In this document: in pieces, positions 17,443 through 26,038 of the stretch
How the letters are laid out: each line of letters starts with the position of its first letter
How positions within the stretch are numbered: the stretch's first letter is position 1
Assembly: GCF_029167105.1 (NCBI RefSeq)
Contig: NZ_JARFML010000025.1
Coordinates: 59,344 to 123,343, forward strand
Reading direction: 5' to 3'
From: Bradyrhizobium yuanmingense
GTDB taxonomy: Bacteria > Pseudomonadota > Alphaproteobacteria > Rhizobiales > Xanthobacteraceae
DNA: 64,000 bases
The notes under the pieces: generated by a model
Database searches by the model: none
What the model was told of the DNA's origin: nothing
The model's input: only the letters and a program-made list of their open reading frames with translations
Position numbers and translations under genes: made by a program

Positions 17443-18180
17443 ATGAGAACAAAAACAATGCTGATGACCGCGGCGCCTGTCGTGGTGGCTGCGGCGCTCG
17501 GTGGAGGCATCATGCCGGTACAGGCTGCTGATCTGGCGCCGGCGCCCCTCTATACCAAAGCGCCCCGTATCGAAGCTTTCAATCCCTGGATGATCCGCTT
17601 ACGTGTACTCGGCGTTCTGCCCGACGCCGGGGCGAGCTCGGTCAACGTCGCTGGTGTCCCGTCCCTGTCCTCGCCGAACTCCACGCTCTCGATCAGCGAT
17701 CAAATCGTACCGGAACTCGATATCACTTATTTCTTCACCAGGAACGTCGCTGCCGAACTCATTCTCGGCGTGACCAGGCATCACATCACAGGCACCAGAG
17801 CTCTCGATGGGCTCGATATCGGGAAAGCCTCGCTGTTGCCGCCGACGCTGACGCTGCAATATCACTTCACCGATTTCGGCGCTTTTAAGCCATACGTCGG
17901 CGCGGGCATCAATTACTCGGTATTCTTCAACCAATCCTCTGCCAATACGCGGTTCGCTGGTCTTGCCGTGACGGATCTGCATATTAGCAACCGGGTTGCC
18001 CCTGCGATCCAATTCGGCTTCGATTACATGGTCGATCGCCATTGGGGCCTCAACTTCGATGTGAAGAAGCTGTGGCTGAGACCGGATTATTCGGCAACTG
18101 TGAACAACACAATTCCAGTCACCGGACAGGCCAACATAGACCCATGGCTGGTGAGCGGCGGCATCACATACAGGTTCTGA
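17443..18180 (+). CDS. OmpW-family outer membrane protein
   Basis: A 245-residue protein with a signal peptide (MRTKTMLMTAAPVVVAAALG ... VQAADLAP) and an OmpW-type eight-strand beta-barrel: NPWMIRLRVLGVLPD at the start, the central PTLTLQYHFTDFGAFKPYVGAGINY block, and the terminal SGGITYRF ending in phenylalanine. OmpW proteins are small outer-membrane channels for hydrophobic or small solutes. The start at 17443 is preceded by GGAG; the upstream ATG at 17431 lacks one. A FixK/FNR box suggests induction at low oxygen. It is transcribed divergently from nifH. Confidence 0.88.
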   Translation: MRTKTMLMTAAPVVVAAALGGGIMPVQAADLAPAPLYTKAPRIEAFNPWMIRLRVLGVLPDAGASSVNVAGVPSLSSPNSTLSISDQIVPELDITYFFTRNVAAELILGVTRHHITGTRALDGLDIGKASLLPPTLTLQYHFTDFGAFKPYVGAGINYSVFFNQSSANTRFAGLAVTDLHISNRVAPAIQFGFDYMVDRHWGLNFDVKKLWLRPDYSATVNNTIPVTGQANIDPWLVSGGITYRF

Positions 18181-18959
18181 CACTCGTTTGATTTTCCGCG
18201 GGTCGAAACAGGTTTGGATCAAGCGTCGAGCGCGAGGACGATTCAAAGAACCGTCATCTCGCTCGACTCCAGAGACCCGAGCCCGTTCCGTTCGCATCTG
18301 GGGCGAGGCATTGTGGGCATCAGTATGAGGTGACGGACGCGACTAACACGAGTGATCAGCCACTTTTTGCGTCGCGGAACGCCCTTGGCATCAAGGTCAT
18401 CCAATGAACGGTCGCTGGCGAGTGGACAGCGCCACCATGGGACCTAAACCTCAAAGTATCTTTCCTTAGCGCACGCACACCTGACATGATGCTGCCCCAT
18501 GCCACTGTCGATTGCGCAGGCACCCGAGAGGCTGGCGCCGCAATCATTGGCCTCGCTGGCGAGAACAGTTACGTGATACCCTACGCGTTTGAAATGGCTT
18601 CTCCCATGAGGGCCTCAACGCTTGACCTCAACGTTTGATCCTACCGTCACGACCTTTTAGTCCTTCTTGGTTTACTCCACTATCCACCCTCTTCTTGCAA
18701 GCTCCGCAGGGTCGAGCGCGATGCTCGCTCATGTACCGATTCGCCTCGACCTTCCAACGTGCAAATGCCAATCACCGTCAGGTTCGCGACAGCAACGTCT
18801 TGCTTTGTTGCCGGTGACGAGCATCGTGACGCATTCAACATTGGTGCACCGGCGGCTCGCCGATGTCATCGACCTGCGAAAGACCAAACGTCCTGACGCC
18901 AGTCCGCTCGGCATGCATCGGCTAGAGAGAGGAAAACGTCAATCTCGTAGCCAGCCTCG
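18181..18959. other. intergenic stretch, nothing recognised
   Basis: Nearly 800 bases after the OmpW-like gene with only short conflicting frames. No promoter or repeat stood out. Confidence 0.45.
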
Positions 18960-19196
18960 CTATCGGTGATCTTTCGTTGACGCCGGTGCTGTCGTTTGCT
19001 GTCTGAGGGCATCAACAGCGGCCCGGGTCAGGCAAAAAAGGCCACGGTCATGGGCCAGTGGCCGATAAGCAGAGCTGGCACGGGCGTTGAGGACATGAAA
19101 CCATTGATCGGGCGTGAGCCTCGGTGGGCGCTCGCTGATCTGGAGCACGCTACCATTCGAGGCGAAGTGGACGTGAATGATGATCTGCGGATTCAT
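18960..19196 (-). CDS. small hypothetical protein (78 aa)
   Basis: Starts at ATG 19196 after GGGAACGAT. The sequence is protein-like: HVHFASNGSVLQISERPPRLTPDQWFHVLNARA, then LTRAAVDALRQQT. This resembles small conserved hypothetical proteins of the Bradyrhizobium symbiotic region, but I cannot name a family. It stands alone between non-coding segments. Confidence 0.5.
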   Translation of the reverse strand: MNPQIIIHVHFASNGSVLQISERPPRLTPDQWFHVLNARASSAYRPLAHDRGLFCLTRAAVDALRQQTTAPASTKDHR

Positions 19197-19649
19197 ATCG
19201 TTCCCGTTTCTTTGCCAAGCTCATAACCGGAGCCCGAAGCTGAAGAGCTAAATTGCGGCGTGCTCATTTTTGAGCTTTTCAGTGGGCCGCGCGCCACGAC
19301 TTGGTCCGCGCGTTGGGATTGCTGTGGAGCTTTTTTTGCGGGATCCTGGGGACTCTCGGGGACCGCGACGAACTATCGCAGCAGTTCATCGGCCCGCTCC
19401 TTTGCTTACGCGAAATTGCAATCCCCGCGCCAGTCAGTGCCGCAACAACGGATGTGCCTGCGTGACCTCGACTACCCTTTGCGCAAGGGCGCCCCATGTA
19501 GTGGGATGATAAGCGGCTCAATTGCGCCCTGCCGCTGCAGCCTGCCGACTACGATGGAGGTGCGCTCATCCGGACGGCGCGCGCGATGGCGACACAAGCC
19601 AAGTACCAGATCGACGTCGCCCGTCACCACCCGCTCCGCCTCCGCCGCG
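19197..19649. other. degenerate stretch downstream of the aminotransferase remnant
   Basis: No intact gene. It may contain further decayed pieces of the aminotransferase, but no segment is clear enough to assign. Confidence 0.4.
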
Positions 19650-20211
19650 GCTCAGGACCAGCGCTTGGACAACGTCGAGGACCGCGAGGTCGTCGCAGCG
19701 ACCGAAGAATTCGTACTTGTCTTTCGAATCGCCTCGGTAGACTCAGCCAAGAGCGGCACCCGATTGAGTTGCGCGACCGCGCGCAGCCCAGACCATGGTG
19801 CCCGGTAGCCATTGGGACCCGCGGTAATCGCCGGTGTCTTGTCCGCGATACGTTCTTCGGCATTCGCCGTAGCCAACGTTCGCGCCAACAGTCGCAAACA
19901 ACGCCCGTCCACCCGCGAGACTGACGGCATAGATCGTCTCCCGACACGTAGGGCACGCTTGGCCGAGCCCGACCGAGCGCCCTCAGCGCAATCAGAAGTC
20001 AAATGGCGCCGCTCGGAACCGCAACAGCATATTTACGGCTAAAATAGGCGGCAAACGCTCGTTCGAATGGCTCAGCAGTCGGCCCATTGGCAATTCGCTG
20101 CCACCACAATGCTGCTCTGACAGCAGAGAGCGCGCCGACAGTGATGTGCGTCATCGACGATATCCGCTGTGGGGTCCAATGCCGGTCATCGCCCAATATT
20201 CCTTCTCGCAA
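19650..20211 (-). pseudogene. DegT/DnrJ/EryC1-type aminotransferase remnant
   Basis: One frame holds IANGPTAEPFERAFAAYFSRKYAVAVPSG, the typical start of this PLP aminotransferase family. It is cut by a TGA, after which LLIALRALG continues in the same frame. A further frame carries GLRAVAQLNRVPLLAESTEAIR, matching the helix and the ED(A)AEA region that precede the PLP site. The lysine-containing SFF(G)NK segment is not recognisable. At least one stop and one frameshift make it non-functional. Family members make amino sugars for surface polysaccharides. Confidence 0.5.
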
Positions 20212-20455
20212 GCACCAATCCGGTCGCCCGCGCCTGGTCGGCCGTAATCAGGATGCACTGGTCGGATCCATCGATCAGGTGCAGATCGAACCACGCAAGA
20301 CGCCGGAATGGCTCCTCCGTGACATCCGACGAATCACATAGAACCCAGGTGAGCTGCGGAAAGCGGCGCCTTAGGTCGGCAACCGCGCTAGTACCCCCCT
20401 CAGTTGTTGCTAGCAGGCGTTCGATCTCGATCAACTGCTCTGTGGGGAGTGCCAC
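20186..20455 (-). CDS. DUF6129-like nif-cluster protein
   Basis: An 89-residue protein starting at GTG 20455 with GTAGGAGCC upstream. It contains ADLRRRFPQLTWVLCDSSD and FDLHLIDGSDQCILITADQARATGLVLA, which fit my recollection of a small family (DUF6129) found in nif clusters; the label is from memory. Its function is unknown. It is the last intact gene of the nifB-fdxN-nifZ run and overlaps the decayed aminotransferase by 26 bases. Confidence 0.6.
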   Translation of the reverse strand: MALPTEQLIEIERLLATTEGGTSAVADLRRRFPQLTWVLCDSSDVTEEPFRRLAWFDLHLIDGSDQCILITADQARATGLVLARRNIGR

Positions 20456-20486
20456 TGTGGCTCCTACAGGACTGTTCCAACGAGCA

Positions 20487-20840
20487 TCACTGCCAGAAGA
20501 GCCGCTCAGGGTCCGTGTTCAACTCGTCGATCGCCGACGCCAATCTGTGGTACATGCTGTAAAACTCCCATATTCCCCGTGCATGGTTCTTGAAAAACAG
20601 TTTCCAAGTCCGGCTCACGGTGTCGTAGCGAAATACAGCGACATCAATCAGGCCGCCGTCTCTGTCGATAGTGCGCGAGCAGCAGGGACTCTCGATAAGA
20701 TAACCAGCCTTGACCGGAGTTACGTTAGGCGAGACGTACCGATAGTACTTGCGCGAGAGCAAGGCACGCTCAATCCTCTTGCGATCGAGCTCGTTCGGAT
20801 GAGCGATCACCCCGACTGGCACCTTTCTCGTAACTTTCAT
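20487..20840 (-). CDS. DUF3024-type nif-cluster protein
   Basis: A 117-residue protein starting at ATG 20840 after GAGGGAAGG. The second half fits DUF3024: a VAVFRYDTVSRTWKLFFKN strand pair followed by the terminal DELNTDPERLFWQ. Two adjacent cysteines (ESPCCSRTID) could bind metal. Such proteins occur in nif clusters without a known role. It sits 15 bases after the nifZ-like gene. Confidence 0.65.
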   Translation of the reverse strand: MKVTRKVPVGVIAHPNELDRKRIERALLSRKYYRYVSPNVTPVKAGYLIESPCCSRTIDRDGGLIDVAVFRYDTVSRTWKLFFKNHARGIWEFYSMYHRLASAIDELNTDPERLFWQ

Positions 20841-20855
20841 CGCGAGAACCTTCCC

Positions 20856-21095
20856 TCACACGACGGTGATTTCCTCTTCAAGACAACCGACGACCAGCGG
20901 CTCATCGAAATCGACGAGATAGATGGGCACGCTCGCTTCAGTATGCATCAAGACCCGGATAATCTTGCCGATCGCGCCGGCGCGGACTAGGATTCCATCA
21001 GGCGGTGCGTTGGCCACTGAGCCGTCGTTAATAACATCCACAGCGGTTCTAACGCGCTGGCCGGCTCGATATTTGGGAACGCGCGACTCCATCAT
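20856..21095 (-). CDS. second NifZ-like protein
   Basis: A 79-residue protein with a NifZ-type fold signature: PKYRAGQRVRTAVDVINDGS, then GILVRAGAIGKIIRV and VYLVDF-like IYLVDFDEPLVVGCLEEE. NifZ helps form the P-cluster of the MoFe protein. Its ATG at 21095 overlaps the nifZ stop. The second ATG at 21092 is equally possible. Having a full-length and a short NifZ domain side by side suggests duplication. Confidence 0.75.
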   Translation of the reverse strand: MMESRVPKYRAGQRVRTAVDVINDGSVANAPPDGILVRAGAIGKIIRVLMHTEASVPIYLVDFDEPLVVGCLEEEITVV

Positions 21096-21412
21096 GATAC
21101 AGCCTCTTCTGGCCAAGGCGGATCATCCATCTCTTCGCACGCGCCGATCCGATCGAGCTCTTTGCGCTTCATGCCAACACGGTTGCCGCTTTCAACAAAT
21201 TCGACGCCGTAGATATAGAATTGCTGCAGGAACGTGCCGATTGAAATGACGTAACCAACGTCTCCCTTCTTGGCCAAAATGTCTCCAATCTCCTTGCCGT
21301 GAAAAGTGCCGTCATTGCGAATGGTGAGGCGGGCTCGCACCTTTTCGCCAAAGCTGAAGGCAGGCGGCCCGCTTAGCTCGACCACATCACTGTCCCGAAC
21401 GATATTGTTCAT
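21092..21412 (-). CDS. nifZ: NifZ, P-cluster maturation protein
   Basis: A 106-residue NifZ with the conserved FSFGEKVRARLTIRNDGTF, the KKGDVGYVISIGTFLQQFYIY core and the downstream VEFVESGNRVGMKRKEL. It takes part in forming the second P-cluster of NifDK. Its start overlaps the stop of the preceding LRV-like frame by ATGA, so the nifB-fdxN-LRV-nifZ genes are translated as a coupled set. Confidence 0.92.
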   Translation of the reverse strand: MNNIVRDSDVVELSGPPAFSFGEKVRARLTIRNDGTFHGKEIGDILAKKGDVGYVISIGTFLQQFYIYGVEFVESGNRVGMKRKELDRIGACEEMDDPPWPEEAVS

Positions 21413-21570
21413 GCACCATTGCTCCGCGACCTGTAGGGCGGAAGGCCGCGAGTGCGGGGGATCTCCTGCTCCTTACTGTCCTCACGCTCGATGTCACATA
21501 TCAACTCGTCAGCCGCGATGCGTTTCGCCACTTCGTAGCGAACACGCCGACAAGGATGGTTCACCACCAT
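21409..21570 (-). CDS. short LRV-like protein between fdxN and nifZ
   Basis: From ATG 21570 the frame gives 53 residues; homology-like sequence begins further up (AAHLARRLGLLLNDEEIEAPRM) but no start codon with a ribosome site is evident there, apart from a possible TTG. The segment HPCRRVRYEVAKRIAADELICDI looks like a single leucine-rich-variant repeat, as in the 4Fe-4S LRV protein encoded near nifB in Azotobacter. The end overlaps nifZ by ATGA, supporting translation. It may be a shrunken LRV gene. Confidence 0.45.
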   Translation of the reverse strand: MVVNHPCRRVRYEVAKRIAADELICDIEREDSKEQEIPRTRGLPPYRSRSNGA

Positions 21571-21640
21571 GCGCGGAGCCTCTATTTCCTCATCATTCAG
21601 CAATAGACCGAGCCGTCGCGCGAGATGCGCAGCGCCACGT

Positions 21641-21865
21641 TTACGCTGGTCCTTGATAACGCGGCAATGTCGTGTCGACGACGCAGGTGTTTTCGACCGG
21701 ACAGACTGCGACGCACTGCGGCTCGTCAAAATAGCCGAGGCATTCGGTGCACTTCTTTGCCTCAATAAAGAACGTTCCAGCTTTCTCGGAAATTGCAACG
21801 TTCGGGCATAAGGGCTCACAAGCCGAGCAGCCCGTACACTGTGATGAGATGATTTTGAATGGCAT
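21641..21865 (-). CDS. fdxN: 2[4Fe-4S] ferredoxin FdxN-type (FrxA)
   Basis: A 74-residue bacterial ferredoxin with CTGCSACEPLCP and CTECLGYFDEPQCVAVCPVENTC, giving ligands for two 4Fe-4S clusters with the extended loop typical of nif ferredoxins. The ATG at 21865 was chosen because AGGAGG sits 8 bases upstream. It directly follows nifB (12 bases) and probably feeds electrons to NifB or nitrogenase. Confidence 0.93.
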   Translation of the reverse strand: MPFKIISSQCTGCSACEPLCPNVAISEKAGTFFIEAKKCTECLGYFDEPQCVAVCPVENTCVVDTTLPRYQGPA

Positions 21866-21877
21866 TGGTACCACCTC

Positions 21878-23434
21878 CTAAGCCGCCGAGATCAGCGACC
21901 CTTCCCGGATCGCGCCGTCGCCGCGCTGGACGTGCTGGATCTCTCCGCTTTTCACCTTATCGAGGTAGGACCTGAACCAGGCAATCGCCGATTTCTCAAT
22001 GAACTCATGCGCGTATTGATCGACCGGCTCGATCCCAGCATTGATCAGATTCTTTCTTGGACAGCCGCCGATCTTGGCCACGAATACAGCATGGCAGTCA
22101 TTGATGGCACGGATGATCCTCGCCAGCCGATCGTCTTCGGCATATCCGCCCCGGCAATAAAGGTCGACACGGCGGTGGCCGACGAATTTGACACCGGATG
22201 TCGAGAGTTCGTATACTTGAAACTCCCTGGCGTGCCCAAAATGCTCATTGATCAGTCCTGAGCCTTTTGTTGCGACCGCAGCGAGAAGCTTGATCTCGCT
22301 CATCTCGCCAGCGATTGTTGCTAGCTCCTCCTGCCTGGCTGCAATCTTCGCCTCACGCTCATCTTCGACTTTGGCGTGATAAGCCTTGCGAGTCTTGAGG
22401 TCGTATTCAACGTCCGTGGCTATGATCTTCTCGGTGGTGAACTCAGCGCTACGATCGTCTCCGAGAAGGCCGATTGCGTCAGCGCGGCACTGGCGGCAAT
22501 GCCGCATCATCTTTATCTGGCCTTCGCAAGCATCTTGCAGCGCCTTCAGTTCCTGCGCGGTCGGGCCTCGCTGCCCGTTGAGGCCGAATGCGGTGCCGTG
22601 TTCGGGCGCCGAGATCAGCGGCATGATATTATGCAGGAAGGCGCCGCGCGACTTGACCGCCCTATTGACGTCGACCAAGTGTTGGTCGTTGATGCCAGGG
22701 ATCATCACCGAATTGATCTTGCACAGGATGCCCCGGTCCGTGAGCATCTCGAGGCCTTGCAATTGGCGATGGGTGAGTATTTTTGCAGCTTCGATGCCGG
22801 TGTAGCGCTTATGGTTGAAGAAGATCCACGGGTATATCCTGGCACCGATTTCGGGATCGATCATATTGATGGTGATGGTGACGTGGTCGATTTTGCACCG
22901 GGATATGGTGTCGACGTGATCAGGCAAGTCCAGTCCGTTTGTTGATAGGCACAACTTGATGTCCGGCGCTGCCGCGGCGACGAGTTCGAAAGTCTTGAAT
23001 GTCTTTTTCGGATTGGCCAAGGCATCGCCGGGACCGGCGATTCCGAGCACACTCAGCTGTGGAATGCTCGTGGCGACCGCGATCAGCTTTCTGGCCGCCT
23101 GCTCAGGAGTGAGCTTCTCGCTAACTACGCCTGGACGCGATTCGTTGGCGCAGTCGTATTTGCGATTGCAGTAGTTGCACTGGATATTGCAAGCGGGCGC
23201 CACAGCGACATGCATGCGAGCGTAATGATGATGCGCTTCTTCGCTGTAGCAGGGATGGTTCTTAATCTTATCCCAGATTTCAGAGGGCAAATCGCTTTCG
23301 CTGGCCTGTGACCCGCAGCTCCGTTTGCCGTTACTCAAAGAGCTTCGGCACCCTTCGTAATCGGCGATGGCCCGCATCTTGCCGCCCGCTTCCGCAGCTT
23401 CGACATTTTCTTCGCGTTCGGCAACAGCGTTCAT
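21878..23434 (-). CDS. nifB: NifB, radical-SAM FeMo-co core synthase
   Basis: A 518-residue protein with an N-terminal radical SAM domain (CNIQCNYCNRKYDC, Cx3Cx2C ligands) and a C-terminal NifX-like domain (INEHFGHAREFQVYEL, GGYAEDDRLARII). It forms NifB-co, the 8Fe core with interstitial carbon. The ATG at 23434 follows AGGAGGGAGC; the frame extends 21 codons further but that part overlaps the promoter region. A sigma-54 promoter and NifA site precede it. Confidence 0.97.
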   Translation of the reverse strand: MNAVAEREENVEAAEAGGKMRAIADYEGCRSSLSNGKRSCGSQASESDLPSEIWDKIKNHPCYSEEAHHHYARMHVAVAPACNIQCNYCNRKYDCANESRPGVVSEKLTPEQAARKLIAVATSIPQLSVLGIAGPGDALANPKKTFKTFELVAAAAPDIKLCLSTNGLDLPDHVDTISRCKIDHVTITINMIDPEIGARIYPWIFFNHKRYTGIEAAKILTHRQLQGLEMLTDRGILCKINSVMIPGINDQHLVDVNRAVKSRGAFLHNIMPLISAPEHGTAFGLNGQRGPTAQELKALQDACEGQIKMMRHCRQCRADAIGLLGDDRSAEFTTEKIIATDVEYDLKTRKAYHAKVEDEREAKIAARQEELATIAGEMSEIKLLAAVATKGSGLINEHFGHAREFQVYELSTSGVKFVGHRRVDLYCRGGYAEDDRLARIIRAINDCHAVFVAKIGGCPRKNLINAGIEPVDQYAHEFIEKSAIAWFRSYLDKVKSGEIQHVQRGDGAIREGSLISAA

Positions 23435-23508
23435 ATTCAGCTCCCTCCTGCTCGCTGAGTCGGTTTGGGAGGACGACACGCCCTCCCGAGCGACCACATG
23501 ACAGAATG

Positions 23509-23524
23509 AGCAACTCGCGTGCCA
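23509..23524 (-). promoter_or_regulatory. sigma-54 promoter of nifB operon
   Basis: TGGCACGCGAGTTGCT on the minus strand is a full consensus match, 75 bases before nifB. Confidence 0.88.
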
Positions 23525-23609
23525 TCGCGCAGACGATGGTATTTCGGTCTATGTGAACGCGTTAGCCGGAGCGATCCGCTTCGTTGTGCACGCGCCGCGA
23601 TGACGCCCA

Positions 23610-23625
23610 TGTCGGAAACGCGACA
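23610..23625 (-). promoter_or_regulatory. NifA upstream activator sequence of nifB
   Basis: TGT-N10-ACA about 86 bases upstream of the -24 element. Confidence 0.8.
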
Positions 23626-23763
23626 GCTGTCGCAATGTCGACGGAGAGACGCAAAGGTTTGCGTTCTCATCTTCACCTACTGATCTCACGTGGGCTCTTC
23701 CTCACCGATCCTTGCGGTGCGACCTCCTCGCTCGCACCGGGGGTGGGCGGCACGCTTGCGCCT

Positions 23764-24627
23764 CTACTTGGCGAGCAATATCTCCATTGCGTGCGGGAGC
23801 GTCATCGCGAGCGGCGTTAGACGTTGCTTAACCAGAAAGCAGAGCTCGTTACCCGAGAGCACTTGCGGATCGACGATCGCGTAATGGACGCCGGCGGAGC
23901 GCTTGGTGATCTGCCGCGCATAGGTACGCATTAGCTGGTCGTTGAAGCGACAGCCGATGAAGAGAAAGCTCCGTCCGGCCCGCCTTTCCTTGATCACATC
24001 GGGAATCGGGGTCTGGATGTCGATTTCCGTCAACACCTCGACATAATCAGCGTCAGTGACCAGGAAGTTCTTGGCCGGCACTACGCTGCCATGCGGCTTG
24101 TACAGCACAGTAGACCAATGCGCTGCCAAGGCATGATCAACCTCTTGGCCCGCCGAATCGTAAAAGCGGTACCAACGATCGTCGTGACTGCCGGAGCGGG
24201 TTATGCCCTGCACCTCACCCCATCCGCTACGCTTACCGAGCGCCGCGCGCATGGCACCGTCATACCAAGAGTCCACTATTATCGGCAGGGGCAGGCTCGC
24301 AAGATGATGATGCAACGGTGTTGGATCGGCCGGCAGAGAGAACGCCTGCACCATCAATGCCGTCACGGTTGAACGATGCTTGTTGCTCTCGACATACTGC
24401 GCCGATGCCCAGGCGTTGCCCTTGGCCCGGCGCGGTAGCGCAACCTTGCTGGCGAAAAAATCAGCCAAAGCCTCAGGCGTCATAGGCGCCTCGGGACGTG
24501 ACAACTCGGCGAGGCCTGGCCCAAGATACGGAACGATGCTGCCGGCTCTCATTCTAGCCGCAAGATCAGTGAGAATCGCCTTCGCGTCGGCGGCATGCGC
24601 GAACACGATTTGCGGCAGCGTCTTCAT
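23764..24627 (-). CDS. SIR2-like domain protein inside the nifS operon
   Basis: A 287-residue protein whose N-terminal half carries a SIR2-like nucleotide-binding signature (MRAGSIVPYLGPGLAEL, GNAWASAQYVE, and later VLYKPHGSVVP). The C-terminal part has FLFIGCRFNDQLMRTYARQI, typical of SIR2_2-type proteins that bind NAD but are not classical deacylases. Its ATG overlaps the nifT stop by ATGA, so it is part of iscN-nifS-nifT. Its role with nitrogenase is unknown; ADP-ribose or NAD sensing is speculation. Confidence 0.75.
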   Translation of the reverse strand: MKTLPQIVFAHAADAKAILTDLAARMRAGSIVPYLGPGLAELSRPEAPMTPEALADFFASKVALPRRAKGNAWASAQYVESNKHRSTVTALMVQAFSLPADPTPLHHHLASLPLPIIVDSWYDGAMRAALGKRSGWGEVQGITRSGSHDDRWYRFYDSAGQEVDHALAAHWSTVLYKPHGSVVPAKNFLVTDADYVEVLTEIDIQTPIPDVIKERRAGRSFLFIGCRFNDQLMRTYARQITKRSAGVHYAIVDPQVLSGNELCFLVKQRLTPLAMTLPHAMEILLAK

Positions 24628-24848
24628 CGATCGTCCCTGTCTTCTCCACGCTTCTTGGCATTGATTGTGATCGGCAGTGGCGTGTCGCTCGCCATTTCAG
24701 GCAGATCGAGGACCCAGCCGTTGGCTATCCTGATCCAGCCGCCCCAAAGCGTCTCATGCTCGGATTCTACGATCGGCTCCTCGAGATCTTTCTTCGGCAC
24801 GTAAATCGAAAGGCCAGCATCGGGGGAGCGGCGAATCATTATTTTCAT
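24624..24848 (-). CDS. nifT: NifT/FixU family protein
   Basis: A 74-residue protein with the NifT signature IMIRRSPDAGLSIYVPKKDLEE and ETLWGGWIRIANGW. It is associated with nif operons; its biochemical role is not settled. ATG at 24848 overlaps the nifS stop (ATGA), and its own stop overlaps the SIR2-like gene, so the three genes are coupled. Confidence 0.93.
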   Translation of the reverse strand: MKIMIRRSPDAGLSIYVPKKDLEEPIVESEHETLWGGWIRIANGWVLDLPEMASDTPLPITINAKKRGEDRDDR

Positions 24849-26038
24849 GAGCTTAAGTTCCTGAAACGCGATGCATTCTGGGCGCTTTCGCATGCTCGCC
24901 GCAATTCGGCGCGTAAGTAGGCCACAATGTCCGACACTACAGCGACGACTTGGTCGACCTCTTCGACGGTTGTCTCACGCGATAGAGACAGCCGGACCCC
25001 GCCGTGCAGGTTTTTCGCCGGCACCCCCATGGCACGCATGACATGCGACGGCTCCATTGAGCGGGAGCCGCAGGCCGATCCGAGCGAAGCGGCTATTCCA
25101 GCGCGACTGAGGTGATGGACAATTGCTTCGCCTTCGAGATGGTCAAACGCGATGTTCGTCGTGTTTGATAGCCGGTTTCTGATATCGCCAAGCGCCATGC
25201 AGTCCCCATTTTGCAGAATTCCCTGCTCAAGACGGTCGCGCAATGCGCCAATGCGAACGCACTCCAGTCCGAGCCGCTCCGCCGCAAGCTCTGCCGCTTT
25301 TCCAAGGCCGACGATGCCCGGGATGTTCTCCGTTCCGCCGCGGCGCCGTCGTTCCTGTGATCCGCCCCAGATCAGCGGCCTGAATTTTGTGCCTTTTCGC
25401 AAATAGAGCGCACCAATTCCCTTGGGACCATGAAGTTTGTGCGCGGAAAGCGACAGCATGTCGATCGCGCTGTTCTTCAAGTCGATAGGCAGTTTGCCGA
25501 CGGCCTGCACCGCGTCTGTATGAAACAGCGCGCCCGCCTCACGCGTTAACCCGGCTAGAAACTCCACAGGAAAAATCGTTCCGGTCTCGTTGTTGGCCCA
25601 CATGACCGACGCAAGCGCTGTGCGTGGCCCGAGCGCGCGTCGAAACGCGTCGATGTCGAGCCTGCCGCGCGAATCGACTGGAATCACGTGCGTTTTGACG
25701 TTCATTATCGCCAGCTGCTTGATTAGCGTAAGGACGGCGGAATGCTCGACGGAGGTGGTGACAATCTCATCGCGCCCGTCCTGGGTCGCGAGCGACGAAA
25801 GGATCGCGGTGTTATTGGCCTCGCTTCCACCGGAGGTAAAGACGATTTCGTGATCGTATTTAGCCCCTAACAATGCCTGTAGGCCGCACCGCGCCTGCTC
25901 CACGGCGCCCGCGACCTCTCTGCCAAAGGCATGGGCGGAGGAGGCATTGCCAAATTGCTCGGTGAAGAACGGTAACATTGCCTGCAGGACGGACGGGTCT
26001 GTCCGCGTGGTCGCATTATTGTCGAGATAAATCGGCAA
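24845..26038 (-). CDS. nifS: cysteine desulfurase NifS
   Basis: A 397-residue PLP enzyme that releases sulfur from cysteine for Fe-S clusters. The N-terminal YLDNNATTRTDP, the PLP lysine in SAHKLHGPKG (about residue 202) and the catalytic cysteine in LGSACGSRSMEPSHV are all present. It is expressed from the iscN promoter about 670 bases upstream. No nifU lies beside it, so another scaffold must be used. Confidence 0.97.
   Translation of the reverse strand: MPIYLDNNATTRTDPSVLQAMLPFFTEQFGNASSAHAFGREVAGAVEQARCGLQALLGAKYDHEIVFTSGGSEANNTAILSSLATQDGRDEIVTTSVEHSAVLTLIKQLAIMNVKTHVIPVDSRGRLDIDAFRRALGPRTALASVMWANNETGTIFPVEFLAGLTREAGALFHTDAVQAVGKLPIDLKNSAIDMLSLSAHKLHGPKGIGALYLRKGTKFRPLIWGGSQERRRRGGTENIPGIVGLGKAAELAAERLGLECVRIGALRDRLEQGILQNGDCMALGDIRNRLSNTTNIAFDHLEGEAIVHHLSRAGIAASLGSACGSRSMEPSHVMRAMGVPAKNLHGGVRLSLSRETTVEEVDQVVAVVSDIVAYLRAELRRACESAQNASRFRNLSS

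Noticed and set aside
19076..19091. TGGCACGGGCGTTGAG, near-consensus sigma-54 element on the plus strand
   Set aside because: It lies inside the 18960-19196 minus-strand gene, lacks the -12 GC and has no gene downstream; probably chance.
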